17,040 nucleotides of DNA from PLA5 sp040901705 (GCA_040901705.1 JBBDYI010000266.1:1-17040); one strand, 5' to 3'. Positions 1 to 6,892 are shown, counted from the stretch's first letter. Translations and numbers: made by a program. Notes: generated by a model not told the origin, from the sequence alone.

Positions 1-1161
1 CCCGCCCCACGCTTCGTTGTTCGTCATCACACCGGCCACGTCGAGGCCCAAGCCAACGACGCATGCGCCGGTCAGCGTGGCCAGATCGACAATGCTCGCC
101 GGACCGCGATCGACCGCCACCGACAGCACGTCGGCCAGCACGAGTCGCCCTTCGGCGTCGGTGTTGTGAACTTCGATTGTCTTGCCGTTGCGCGCCGTCA
201 GCACGTCGCCGAGTTTGTAGCTGCGGCCGCTGACCATGTTCTCGACCAGCCCGCACAGCGCAATCACATTCACCGGCAATCCCAGCCGGGCGATCGCCTG
301 CATCGCGCCGATCACCGTCGCCGCGCCGGCCATGTCGCACTTCATGGTCAACATGCCGTCGGTCGGCTTGAGCGACAGCCCGCCAGAGTCGAACGTCACG
401 CCCTTGCCGACCAGCGCCAATGTCGGGTCGTTGCGCGACGCGCCTTCGTGACGAAGAATGATCATCCGCGGCGCTCGCGACGACCCGCGGGCGACCGCCA
501 GCAGCGCGCCGCAGCGTTCGGCTTCGAGCCGATCGCGATCCCAAATCTCGCCCTGCATGCCGCATTCGTACGCCACGTCGGCGGCCCGGTTGGCGAAGGA
601 CTCGGGGTACATGTCCTGCGGCGGTTCGTTCACGAGCCGCCGGGTAAGATTGGTCGCCTCGCCGATCACCTGACCCTGCCAGGCGGCGACGCGGTCGGTG
701 CCCGACCAGCAGACTTCGCCCGGCGGAAAGAGCCGCTTTTCGCTGCGATACAGGTCTTGGCCTTCGTAACCGACGTGAACGCCGCAAACGCCGGCTTCGA
801 TTTTCTCGGCGGTCCAACCGTCGGCGACGAAGTACGCCACGCGGCCGCGCTGTTTGGCCGCCAGCTTCTTGGCCGCCGCTCCGCACGACTCGAAGGCGGC
901 GCGGCGATCGAACTTGTCGCGCGGCCCCAACCCGACGACGGCCACCATGCCTGCCGCAATGTTCGTCGGCGCGAACAGCGTCTGGACGTCGCCGCGCTTG
1001 GCCGATAGTTCCTGGCGTTCGACGAGGCCGGCAATCAATCCGCCCGTCGCCCGATCGATCGCAGCGGCCGCTCCGGCGATCGCTTCGTTCTGGTACAAGC
1101 CAACGACGATCGCGTCGGCTTCGGTTTTGTCGGGCGGGGACTCGATAAGCTGGATTTCCAT
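1..1161 (-). CDS. pepA: Leucyl aminopeptidase (M17 family), 3' end outside window
   Basis: Cytosolic M17 metalloaminopeptidase, which removes N-terminal residues from peptides using two metal ions in a hexamer. Translating the minus strand from the ATG at 1159-1161 gives 387 open codons running off the window edge. The family is usually about 500 residues, so roughly the last 100 are missing. The N-terminal macro-like domain is followed by the catalytic domain. GKGVTFDSGG at about residues 252-261 supplies the metal/catalytic Lys (K253) and Asp. The cytosol-aminopeptidase signature NTDAEGRL lies at residues 333-340 (bases 142-165). MKCDMAGAA, another conserved catalytic-domain stretch, lies between them. 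An AAGG about 10 bases upstream is a weak ribosome site. It lies 162 bases downstream of the ABC ATPase gene on the same strand and could be cotranscribed, but no functional link is evident. The family call is very secure from the two signatures. Confidence 0.96.
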   Translation of the reverse strand, partial: MEIQLIESPPDKTEADAIVVGLYQNEAIAGAAAAIDRATGGLIAGLVERQELSAKRGDVQTLFAPTNIAAGMVAVVGLGPRDKFDRRAAFESCGAAAKKLAAKQRGRVAYFVADGWTAEKIEAGVCGVHVGYEGQDLYRSEKRLFPPGEVCWSGTDRVAAWQGQVIGEATNLTRRLVNEPPQDMYPESFANRAADVAYECGMQGEIWDRDRLEAERCGALLAVARGSSRAPRMIILRHEGASRNDPTLALVGKGVTFDSGGLSLKPTDGMLTMKCDMAGAATVIGAMQAIARLGLPVNVIALCGLVENMVSGRSYKLGDVLTARNGKTIEVHNTDAEGRLVLADVLSVAVDRGPASIVDLATLTGACVVGLGLDVAGVMTNNEAWGG

Positions 1162-1323
1162 GCCGCGGCCTTATTCCAGAGAGGAACTCGCGAAACCAAG
1201 CGAATTGTAACCGCCAAGATCGCGCGCCCCAAGTGCCACAAATCGATGCGCGAAGGTGTTGCGCATGAATGAAGGCGTTTCCTGCGCAGATTCCAACGCC
1301 AGGAGAAAACGAAGCGGCGCTGG

Positions 1324-2082
1324 CTACGCCCGTTCCTGGGCCTGGACGGCCTCGCCGGCCGCTTCGAGCATCGACAGCCGTCCGCCGTAGGCGCGGCGCA
1401 AGTTGTCGTTGGTGAACGCCTCGGCCGTCGGGCCGGCGGCCACGACGCGCATGTTGAGCAGTACGACGTAATCGAAATACTGTTCCACCGTCCGCAAATC
1501 GTGATGCACCACGATGACCGTCTTGCCGGCGGATCGCAGTTCGGCCAGCAGCGTGAAGATCGCGTGCTCGGTCGCCGCGTCGACGCCGGCCATCGGCTCG
1601 TCCATGAAGTACAGATCCGCTTGCTGCGCGAGCGCCCTGGCGAGAAACGTCCGCTGCTGCTGGCCGCCGGAAAGCTGGCCGATCTGCCGCCGCTCGAAGT
1701 CTTCCATGCCGACCTTGGCCAGACACTCGCGGGCAAGCTGCCGTTCGGCGGCACCGGGTCGTCGGCACCAACCCAGCCGGCCATAGGTTCCCATCGCCAC
1801 CACATCGAGCACATTGACCGGAAAATCCCAGTCGACGCTTTCGCGCTGCGGCACGTAGCCGATCCGCCGACGCACCTTTTCGACCGGCTCGTCGAACACG
1901 TGAACCGAACCGTGCGCCATCGGGGCGAGTCCGAGCACGGCTTTGATCAACGTGCTCTTGCCGGCGCCGTTTGGCCCCAACACGCCGACCAGCCGCGGCT
2001 CCTCCAGCACAAGATCAACATCCCACAACACCGGCCGCCGGTGATAGGCCACGGTCATGTCGTGAATGTCGAGAATGGACAT
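1324..2082 (-). CDS. Zn/Mn-type ABC transporter ATP-binding protein
   Basis: ATPase subunit of a metal-ion importer of the ZnuC/MntB/SitB group (252 aa), which would power uptake of zinc or manganese across the inner membrane. All ABC motifs are present: Walker A GPNGAGKST (36-44), Q-loop YVPQ (76-79), signature LSGGQQQR (137-144), Walker B LYFMDEP (157-163) and H-loop His194. The stretch after the Q-loop (RESVDWDFPVNVLDVV, 80-95) is characteristic of metal-type ABC ATPases and supports the substrate class over a generic ABC call. The ATG at 2080-2082 has no clear Shine-Dalgarno; the whole 81-base gap to the upstream binding-protein gene is repeat-like sequence. The partner lipoprotein lies directly upstream on the same strand. 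The expected integral-membrane permease is not next to either gene. Whether the metal is Zn or Mn cannot be decided from this subunit. Confidence 0.93.
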   Translation of the reverse strand: MSILDIHDMTVAYHRRPVLWDVDLVLEEPRLVGVLGPNGAGKSTLIKAVLGLAPMAHGSVHVFDEPVEKVRRRIGYVPQRESVDWDFPVNVLDVVAMGTYGRLGWCRRPGAAERQLARECLAKVGMEDFERRQIGQLSGGQQQRTFLARALAQQADLYFMDEPMAGVDAATEHAIFTLLAELRSAGKTVIVVHHDLRTVEQYFDYVVLLNMRVVAAGPTAEAFTNDNLRRAYGGRLSMLEAAGEAVQAQERA

Positions 2083-2163
2083 GGAACGGGGGTCGGGGGG
2101 CAGGGGTCGGGATTCAGGGAATACAGATGCGAGTGCCGAATCCCGAATGCTGAATCCTGAATG
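2083..2163. repeat. Repeat-like spacer between metal-transport genes
   Basis: The spacer between the binding-protein stop and the ATPase start is low-complexity. Two adjacent 14-base units, GAATCCCGAATGCT (2138-2151) and GAATCCTGAATGCT (2152-2165), match at 13 of 14 positions; the second runs two bases into the lipoprotein stop codon. A GATTCAGG at about 2111-2118 is inverted relative to CCTGAAT at 2156-2162. A G-rich run (GGGGGTCGGGGGGCAGGGGTCGGG) spans about 2087-2111. It resembles the degenerate intergenic repeats common in planctomycete-like genomes (inference from memory). No ribosome-binding site for the ATPase is visible in it. Confidence 0.5.
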
Positions 2164-3117
2164 CTATTTCAATGCTTCGACGATCGTTTTCACATTGTGC
2201 CGCACCATGCCGGGGTAGGTTCCTTCCGGCGTTCCTTTCTTGCCCATCGCATCGGAAAACAGTTCGCCGCCGATGCGAACTTCGTGTCCTCGGGCGCGGC
2301 AACCTTCGAGCAGGCTCTTGATATTCCGTTCGCTGACGCTGGTTTCGACGAATACGGCTTTGATCTTCCTCGTCACGAGCATATCGACCAGCCGATTCAC
2401 TTCGCTCACGCTGGCTTCGCTTTCGGTGCTGATGCCTTGAATGCCGTGAACCTCGACGTCGTATGCTCGGCCGAAGTATCGAAACGCATCGTGGGCCGTG
2501 ACCATGATCCGCTGCTCCTTGGGCACCTCGGCGATAGTCGCCTTGCATTCTTCGTGCAGCTTGGCAAGTTCCACCTCGTATTCCGCGGCGTTCTGGCGAT
2601 ATTCGTCGGCGTGGTCCGGGTCGAATTCAATCAGCGCATCGCGAACGACCGCGATCGTTTGCCGCCACAGCGAAACGTCGAACCAAACGTGTGGATCGTG
2701 CGCGCCGTTGCTGGTGAGCAGCGACGACTCGGCGAGCTTGCCCGCCACGGCGTAGGTCGGTTTCTTGGTCGCGAGCTTCTCGAACAGATCGGCGAGCTTT
2801 CCTTCGAGGTGCAAGCCGCTGTAGAAGATCATATCCGCGGCTTCGCAGGCCCCGACATCGCTCGGCGCGGCCTTGTATTGATGAGGATCGACGCCGGCCG
2901 ACATCATCAGGAAAATCCCGACGCGATCGCCGCCCACGCGCTCCACCACATCGGCCACCATGCCGGTCGTTGCGACGGCATGAATCCGGCCGTCGTCCTC
3001 GAACGGGCCAGACCCGGCCGCACAGCCGACGACGCTGAGCAGCGCAATGCAAAGCAGCACGACGGCGGAGAATCCCGCCACGTGTGCCGCGGCCGACCGT
3101 GCGTTGGCAAGTTTCAT
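2164..3117 (-). CDS. Zn/Mn ABC transporter substrate-binding lipoprotein (TroA/ZnuA-like)
   Basis: Cluster A-I (TroA/ZnuA/PsaA) metal-binding protein of 317 aa, which would capture Zn or Mn outside the inner membrane for the adjacent ATPase. The N-terminus is a lipoprotein signal: a hydrophobic stretch at about 14-30, then VVGC with the lipidated Cys at 32. Four ligand positions can be read: H79 (DPHQY), H143 (DPHVWFD), H209 (TAHDAF) and D289 (SDAMG). This His3-Asp set is the TroA pattern; Mn-specific PsaA/MntC proteins usually carry Glu at the third position. It has no long His-rich loop of the kind seen in many ZnuA proteins. The ATG at 3115-3117 lacks a Shine-Dalgarno. Inverted repeats 57-102 bases upstream may be operators. 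The ATPase gene follows 81 bases downstream; no permease gene is adjacent. Confidence 0.93.
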   Translation of the reverse strand: MKLANARSAAAHVAGFSAVVLLCIALLSVVGCAAGSGPFEDDGRIHAVATTGMVADVVERVGGDRVGIFLMMSAGVDPHQYKAAPSDVGACEAADMIFYSGLHLEGKLADLFEKLATKKPTYAVAGKLAESSLLTSNGAHDPHVWFDVSLWRQTIAVVRDALIEFDPDHADEYRQNAAEYEVELAKLHEECKATIAEVPKEQRIMVTAHDAFRYFGRAYDVEVHGIQGISTESEASVSEVNRLVDMLVTRKIKAVFVETSVSERNIKSLLEGCRARGHEVRIGGELFSDAMGKKGTPEGTYPGMVRHNVKTIVEALK

Positions 3118-3173
3118 GGATCAACTCGAACAAAGTAAGGAATTGCACCAGACAAATTCAATCCAATCCAACC

Positions 3174-3190
3174 CGATACGTTTTCTATCG
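3174..3190. promoter_or_regulatory. Possible operator half-site pair CGATA-N7-TATCG
   Basis: Perfect inverted repeat CGATA (3174-3178) / TATCG (3186-3190) with a 7-base spacer, 57 bases upstream of the metal-binding lipoprotein start. The position fits a repressor site (a metal regulator of Fur/Zur/DtxR type would be expected for such a gene), but I recognise no established consensus. An arm of only five bases can arise by chance. Confidence 0.3.
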
Positions 3191-3203
3191 TGCGAAACAT
3201 AAG

Positions 3204-3219
3204 TTTTGATTACTCAAAA
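3204..3219. promoter_or_regulatory. Possible operator TTTTGA-N4-TCAAAA
   Basis: Perfect inverted repeat TTTTGA (3204-3209) / TCAAAA (3214-3219) with spacer TTAC, in a strikingly AT-rich patch within GC-rich DNA, about 87 bases upstream of the metal-binding lipoprotein gene. It is a plausible site for a dimeric regulator or part of the promoter. No regulator gene is nearby, so the binding protein is unknown. Confidence 0.35.
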
Positions 3220-3319
3220 TTCTACGCCGCGACGGTTTGGCCGTCAAGTCGGTAATTCCGTTAAGGAGAAAGACCGCAGAGTGCAGGCAGAGAGTCGAGA
3301 AAGCGGCGGACCGGCGGCC

Positions 3320-3480
3320 GTGAGGCTAAGAGTCTATCTACGAAGAATCGCCGGGAAAATCTGCTGTAGGAGGCGAAACCTTTCGCCGAAGGAGCCGCCA
3401 AGCAAGTGCCTCGGCGAAAGGATTCGCCTCCTACAGCGCCACGAACCGGGCATTCTTTGTGGATAGCCTCTAACCGTCAC
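3320..3480. repeat. Palindromic dispersed repeat element (MITE/REP-like), copy 1
   Basis: Large imperfect inverted repeat filling most of the gap before the glycosyltransferase stop codon. The inner arms at 3364-3389 and 3411-3436 are 26 bases and complementary at 25, around a 21-base loop; the left arm begins CTGTAGGAGGCGAAACC. Outer arms at 3320-3348 (starting GTGAGGCTAAGAG) and 3452-3480 are complementary at about 22 of 29 positions, with a looser middle. The element would fold into a long hairpin and could also terminate transcription. Its right edge reaches the TGA stop of the glycosyltransferase (3477-3479). A 26-base stretch at 17013-17038 matches the inner arm at 23 positions, so this is a dispersed family, not a one-off terminator. 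It has no coding capacity; mobilisation in trans (RAYT or transposase) is inference. Confidence 0.8.
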
Positions 3481-4514
3481 GCCGCACGGTTTCGCGCGGT
3501 CGTTGCTGGGGATTCGTCCAACGGCGATGCACCGGCCGTCGGTCGTTCGTCGATGCCGGCGGGCGGCGTTTCGAAGTTAATCAACTCCCGAATCGCGTAG
3601 TTCTGGCGATTCGCCTGACCGAAATAGATTCGCGCCGCCACCTCGCCCAACAGCCCAAGGCTCAGAAACTGAATCGCCGCCAGCGAGCCTGCCACCGCGG
3701 CCAACAGCAGCGGGTTGCCGGTCATGTCGATGCCTTGAACGAGTTTCATCGCCACGGTCGCCCCGCCGCTGGCCGCCGACAGCACGCCGCACCACAGCCC
3801 GATCCGCCCGAACAGCTTCATCGGGCTGGCGAAGTATTGCAGCATGAACTTGACCGTCACCAGGTCGAGCACGACGCGGGTGGTGCGGCCGATACCGTAT
3901 TTCGTCTGCCCGAACCGCCGCGGATGGTGCCGCGTTTCGACCTCGACGCACCGCGCCCCGCGCCAGTGAGCCAAAATCGGAATGAACCGGTGCATTTCGC
4001 CGTACAGTTCCAACTCCTGGGCGATCTCGCGGCGCATCGCCTTGAGCGTGCAGCCGAGATCGTGAATCTCGAAGCCCGTCACTCGCGAAATCACCCAATT
4101 GGCGATCTTCGACGGCAGCTTGCGGTTGAGCCAGGCGTCCTGCCGTTGTCGCCGCCAACCGTGAACCACGTCGTAGCCTTCGTCAAGCTTGGCCAGCAGC
4201 GCGGGGATATCTCCCGGCTCGTTTTGCAGATCGCCGTCCAGCGTGACGATCGCATCGCCCGAGGCAAGTTGCAGCCCAGCGTGCATCGCCGCGGTCTGGC
4301 CGAAATTGCGACGAAACCGCACCACGCGCACGCGCGCGTCGCCGCGAGCCAGTTCCGCCAACCGCTCCGCCGTGCCGTCGGTCGAGCCGTCGTCGACGAC
4401 GAGCAACTCGTAACATCGCCCCGTTGACGCCATCACGCCAGTAATCGCGTCGTACAACGGGCCGATGTTCTCGACCTCATTGAACACCGGCACAACAACC
4501 GAAACATCGACCAC
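3477..4514 (-). CDS. Family 2 glycosyltransferase, polyprenyl-phosphate type (GtrB/ArnC/DPM1-like)
   Basis: Membrane-bound GT-A enzyme of 345 aa that probably moves a sugar from a nucleotide donor to a polyprenyl phosphate carrier for envelope glycan synthesis. The N-terminal catalytic domain opens with VSVVVPVFNEVENI (4-17), followed by VVDDGSTDGT (39-48), the RRNFGQTAAMHAGL stretch (68-81) and the DxD-type metal motif LDGDLQNEP (92-100). Two hydrophobic segments at roughly 230-260 and 268-295 are the expected C-terminal membrane helices. The Ala/Thr/Pro-rich last 30 residues look disordered. The start is GTG (4512-4514): it sits 5 bases after a perfect AAGGAGG. No other envelope genes adjoin it, so donor sugar and acceptor are unknown. 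The stop codon lies inside the edge of the palindromic repeat. Confidence 0.92.
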   Translation of the reverse strand: MVDVSVVVPVFNEVENIGPLYDAITGVMASTGRCYELLVVDDGSTDGTAERLAELARGDARVRVVRFRRNFGQTAAMHAGLQLASGDAIVTLDGDLQNEPGDIPALLAKLDEGYDVVHGWRRQRQDAWLNRKLPSKIANWVISRVTGFEIHDLGCTLKAMRREIAQELELYGEMHRFIPILAHWRGARCVEVETRHHPRRFGQTKYGIGRTTRVVLDLVTVKFMLQYFASPMKLFGRIGLWCGVLSAASGGATVAMKLVQGIDMTGNPLLLAAVAGSLAAIQFLSLGLLGEVAARIYFGQANRQNYAIRELINFETPPAGIDERPTAGASPLDESPATTARNRAA

Positions 4515-4519
4515 GGCAG

Positions 4520-4526
4520 CCTCCTT
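4520..4526 (-). promoter_or_regulatory. Ribosome binding site AAGGAGG fixing a GTG start
   Basis: Minus-strand AAGGAGG lies 5 bases before GTG 4512-4514. It is the strongest Shine-Dalgarno I found in the window and decides the glycosyltransferase start. Confidence 0.8.
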
Positions 4527-4615
4527 GCTGACGAGGGATACATGAAGATTCCCGCAATCTACGCCGAGACGCCGTTCGTCGGCAACGCCAATCGGCCGCC
4601 TGCTAGCGCCGCCAG

Positions 4616-4886
4616 CTATCGCGGCGCCGCCATTTCCTCACGCTCCGCCGTCAATGCGGCGGAACAGCGTCAGCCGGTCGGTAAGCGACACGCCGGCCAG
4701 CGTCAGAACGGTCTCCTCCCTCCGGGAGAAATGTTGGTACATTGTCCGCTTCGAGTATTCGAGCGCCTCGGCGATGTGGTCCATGCTCAGACCGTGGCAA
4801 CCCTGGCTGACGAGCACGACGCGGGTGAGGTCGAGAATGCGGGCCTCGCGGTCGCGGGTTTCGCGTGTGTAGCGTCGCCAAACCAC
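4616..4886 (-). pseudogene. TetR-family regulator remnant, frameshifted
   Basis: From GTG 4884-4886 the minus strand encodes 82 residues that match the N-terminal helix-turn-helix domain of TetR regulators: an ARILDLTRVVL helix, then GLSMDHIAEALEYSKRTMYQHF, the standard recognition-helix stretch, at about residues 32-53. A TGA at about 4638-4640 then ends the frame. Shifting frame near this stop continues as ERREEMAA-like sequence (read as ERE-EMAA), which resembles the segment that normally follows in the family, before a TAG at 4616-4618. Full TetR proteins are about 190-220 residues, so the ligand-binding domain is gone. I read it as a decayed gene. A short functional DNA-binding protein is possible but less likely. 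The start codon is uncertain. Confidence 0.65.
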
Positions 4887-5062
4887 AAGATCGGGGCATT
4901 TATCGTTTATTGACGAGCCGCCATTTCTTTGCCGGCTCGTCGTGCGGTTCGGAGGACGTGTTTACGGCCTGTGCCGATTTGGCGGGAGGTGAAGTTCACC
5001 GAGGCGGGCGTCAACGCTCCCGACGCGGACATGCCCCCAGTGGATTAACATTCCCCCCAATC
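4887..5062. other. Gene-free spacer upstream of the dehydrogenase
   Basis: With the TetR remnant, positions 4515-5123 form about 600 bases with no intact gene. In this part I see no convincing reading frame, RNA gene or repeat. Short open frames exist on both strands but lack recognisable motifs. Confidence 0.5.
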
Positions 5063-5090
5063 TTGAGAATCGCCCACAGCAAGATATGAT
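5063..5090 (+). promoter_or_regulatory. Sigma70-like promoter for the dehydrogenase/CNB pair
   Basis: TTGAGA (5063-5068) and TATGAT (5085-5090) are separated by 16 bases. Transcription would start near 5097, leaving a leader of about 27 bases before the ATG at 5124. Each hexamer differs from consensus at one or two positions. Confidence 0.6.
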
Positions 5091-5123
5091 TCCTTGGTAG
5101 CATTCCACGGCGGAGATCGGGGC

Positions 5124-6359
5124 ATGAAGGCATACGAAGCCACGCAAATCTATTTCAATCGCGCAGCCGACCTGATGGATCTGTCGGACAATATGCGCCG
5201 ATTGCTCTCCATTCCCCGCCGCGAAATTCAAGTCCAGATACCCGTCGAACTCGATAACGGCGAGATCGCCACGTTCGTCGGCTACCGGGTGCAGCACGAC
5301 GACGCCCGCGGTCCGATGAAGGGCGGTTTGCGCTACCACCCCGCGGTCGACCTCGACGAAGTCCGCGCGCTGGCGACGCTGATGACGTGGAAAACGGCCG
5401 TCGTCAATATTCCCTACGGCGGCGCGAAGGGCGGCATCGCCATCGATCCGCGTACGCACAGCCCGCGCGAATTGGAACTGATCACCCGCAAGTTCGTCGA
5501 TCAGATCCACGACGTGATCGGACCCGACACCGACATTCCCGCACCCGACATGGGCACCGGCGCGCAGGAAATGGCGTGGTTCCTCAACCAGTACGAAAAG
5601 TATCACGGCTACAGCCCGGCCTGCGTGACGGGCAAGCCAGTGGAACTTCACGGCGCGGAGGGCCGCGAAGAAGCGACCGGCCGCGGCGTCGGAATTCTGG
5701 CCTTCAAACTCATTTCGCGGCTCGGTCACAAGCCGGCCAAGACGCGCGTGGCCATTCAGGGCTTCGGCAACGTCGGCTCGTTTGCCGCCGCGTTCCTGGC
5801 CGAGGCCGATTTCAAGGTCGTCGCCATTAGCGATCTCAGCGGGGCGTATTATCGCGAAGAAGGCATCGACGTCGCCGCGGCGCTGCGGCACGCGCGCGAA
5901 AATCGCGGCCAACTCGCAGGACTCGCCGCGACCGACAAGATCACGAACGCGGAACTGCTCGAAGCCGATGTCGAGCTATTGATTCCCGCGGCGCTCGGCG
6001 GCGTCATCACCGAGGAAAACGCCCCCCGCATCAAGGCGCCGGTCATCATCGAGGCCGCCAACGGCCCGACCACGCCCGCCGCCGATGCCCTGCTCCACGA
6101 CGCCGAGAAAATCGTCTTACCGGACATCCTCGCCAACGCGGGCGGCGTCACGGTAAGCTATTTCGAGTGGGCCCAAAATCGGCAGCATTACAATTGGGGC
6201 ATCAGCCGAGTCCGGCAGGAGCTCGACCGCACGCTGTCGGAAAGCTTCGAGCGCGTGTGGGAGGTGTCGCAACAGCGCGGCGTGAGTCTTCGCACCGCCG
6301 CATACATCATCGGCATCGGCCGCGTCGGCCGGGCCACCGTGCTGGGAGGAATTCGATGA
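5124..6359 (+). CDS. gdhA: Glu/Leu/Phe/Val dehydrogenase family, probably glutamate dehydrogenase
   Basis: Oxidoreductase of 411 aa converting glutamate to 2-oxoglutarate and ammonia with NAD(P), linking carbon and nitrogen metabolism; normally a cytosolic hexamer. The substrate domain shows GPMKGGLRYHP (63-73, Lys66), Lys90, PYGGAKGGI with the catalytic Lys102, and PAPDMGTG with catalytic Asp142. The Rossmann domain has GFGNVGS at 213-219. The second strand ends in ISDLSGAYY, with an acidic residue that usually favours NAD over NADP. Length and motif order fit the short (about 410-420 aa) bacterial/archaeal class. ATG 5124 is preferred: GGAG stands 8 bases upstream and MKAYEATQIYFNRAAD is a typical N-terminus; an in-frame TTG at 5094 is less likely. 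The stop overlaps the next gene's start (ATGA). A leucine or phenylalanine dehydrogenase is a less likely alternative. Confidence 0.93.
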   Translation: MKAYEATQIYFNRAADLMDLSDNMRRLLSIPRREIQVQIPVELDNGEIATFVGYRVQHDDARGPMKGGLRYHPAVDLDEVRALATLMTWKTAVVNIPYGGAKGGIAIDPRTHSPRELELITRKFVDQIHDVIGPDTDIPAPDMGTGAQEMAWFLNQYEKYHGYSPACVTGKPVELHGAEGREEATGRGVGILAFKLISRLGHKPAKTRVAIQGFGNVGSFAAAFLAEADFKVVAISDLSGAYYREEGIDVAAALRHARENRGQLAGLAATDKITNAELLEADVELLIPAALGGVITEENAPRIKAPVIIEAANGPTTPAADALLHDAEKIVLPDILANAGGVTVSYFEWAQNRQHYNWGISRVRQELDRTLSESFERVWEVSQQRGVSLRTAAYIIGIGRVGRATVLGGIR

Positions 6360-6892
6360 CGAGCGTCTCCGTGCCGTGCGAGCGTCTGCTGACGGTCCCG
6401 CTGCTGGCGAACTTCACCACCGTAGAAGCGGATCAACTGCTGTCCATCGCCGAAGCGGTCGAATTTCAGCCGGGCCAAACCGTGCTCGCCGAAGGTGAGC
6501 GAAGTTGCAACTTGTGGATCGTCATCGACGGCACTTGCGAGGTCGTCAAGGAATCCGATCAGACGGGCCGCCAGGTCGTGCTGGCCGAACTGCGCGCGAA
6601 TCAACACTTCGGCGAAATGTCGTTCTTTCACCCGGCGCCCCATTCGGCGAGCGTTCGCGCCAAGACGCCACTCAAACTGCTGCGTATCGGCCGCGAGGAA
6701 TACGACCTTCTCGTGGACGGACAGTGCGCAGCGGCGTTCAAGCTCGCGTTCAACGCCATCGGCGGACTGGCGGAGCGACTGCGGCAGGTGACGGATCGCG
6801 TCGCCGATCTCGACTCGAAAGATCCGTTGTCGAAGCCGCCGAGCGAATGGAGCACGTTTCGCACCAAGGTGTTCGACGGCTGGAATCTTTAG
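6356..6892 (+). CDS. Cyclic-nucleotide-binding-like (Crp/CAP_ED) domain protein, no DNA-binding domain
   Basis: Small cytosolic protein of 178 aa made almost entirely of a cNMP-binding-like beta-roll (about residues 15-125), followed by a helical tail with GGLAERLRQVTDRVADL and a short C-terminus. The PLLANFTTVEADQLLSIAE helix pair, FQPGQTVLAEGE and LWIVIDGTCEVV are typical of the fold. The phosphate-binding cassette is FGEMSFFHPAPHSASVRA (85-102). The Gly-Glu pair is kept, but His-Ser stands where cAMP/cGMP binders carry Arg-Thr/Ser, so ordinary cyclic nucleotide binding is doubtful. It lacks the C-terminal winged helix of Crp/Fnr, so it is not itself a transcription factor. Its ATG overlaps the dehydrogenase TGA (ATGA), implying translational coupling. 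A role as partner or regulator of that enzyme is inference. Confidence 0.88.
   Translation: MTSVSVPCERLLTVPLLANFTTVEADQLLSIAEAVEFQPGQTVLAEGERSCNLWIVIDGTCEVVKESDQTGRQVVLAELRANQHFGEMSFFHPAPHSASVRAKTPLKLLRIGREEYDLLVDGQCAAAFKLAFNAIGGLAERLRQVTDRVADLDSKDPLSKPPSEWSTFRTKVFDGWNL

Noticed and set aside
166..1008. Plus-strand frame opposite pepA
   Set aside because: The minus strand encodes the M17 signatures; the plus frame is Arg/Ala-rich filler.
1246..1266. Small hairpin ATGCGC-N9-GCGCAT downstream of the ABC ATPase gene as a terminator
   Set aside because: Six-base stem with no clear T-run on the minus strand; too weak to call.
2161..3138. Plus-strand frame opposite the metal-binding lipoprotein
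   Set aside because: Low-complexity shadow of a well-supported gene; no motifs.
3206..3466. Short plus-strand frame across the region upstream of the metal gene
   Set aside because: It runs through the palindromic repeat and has no protein-like composition.
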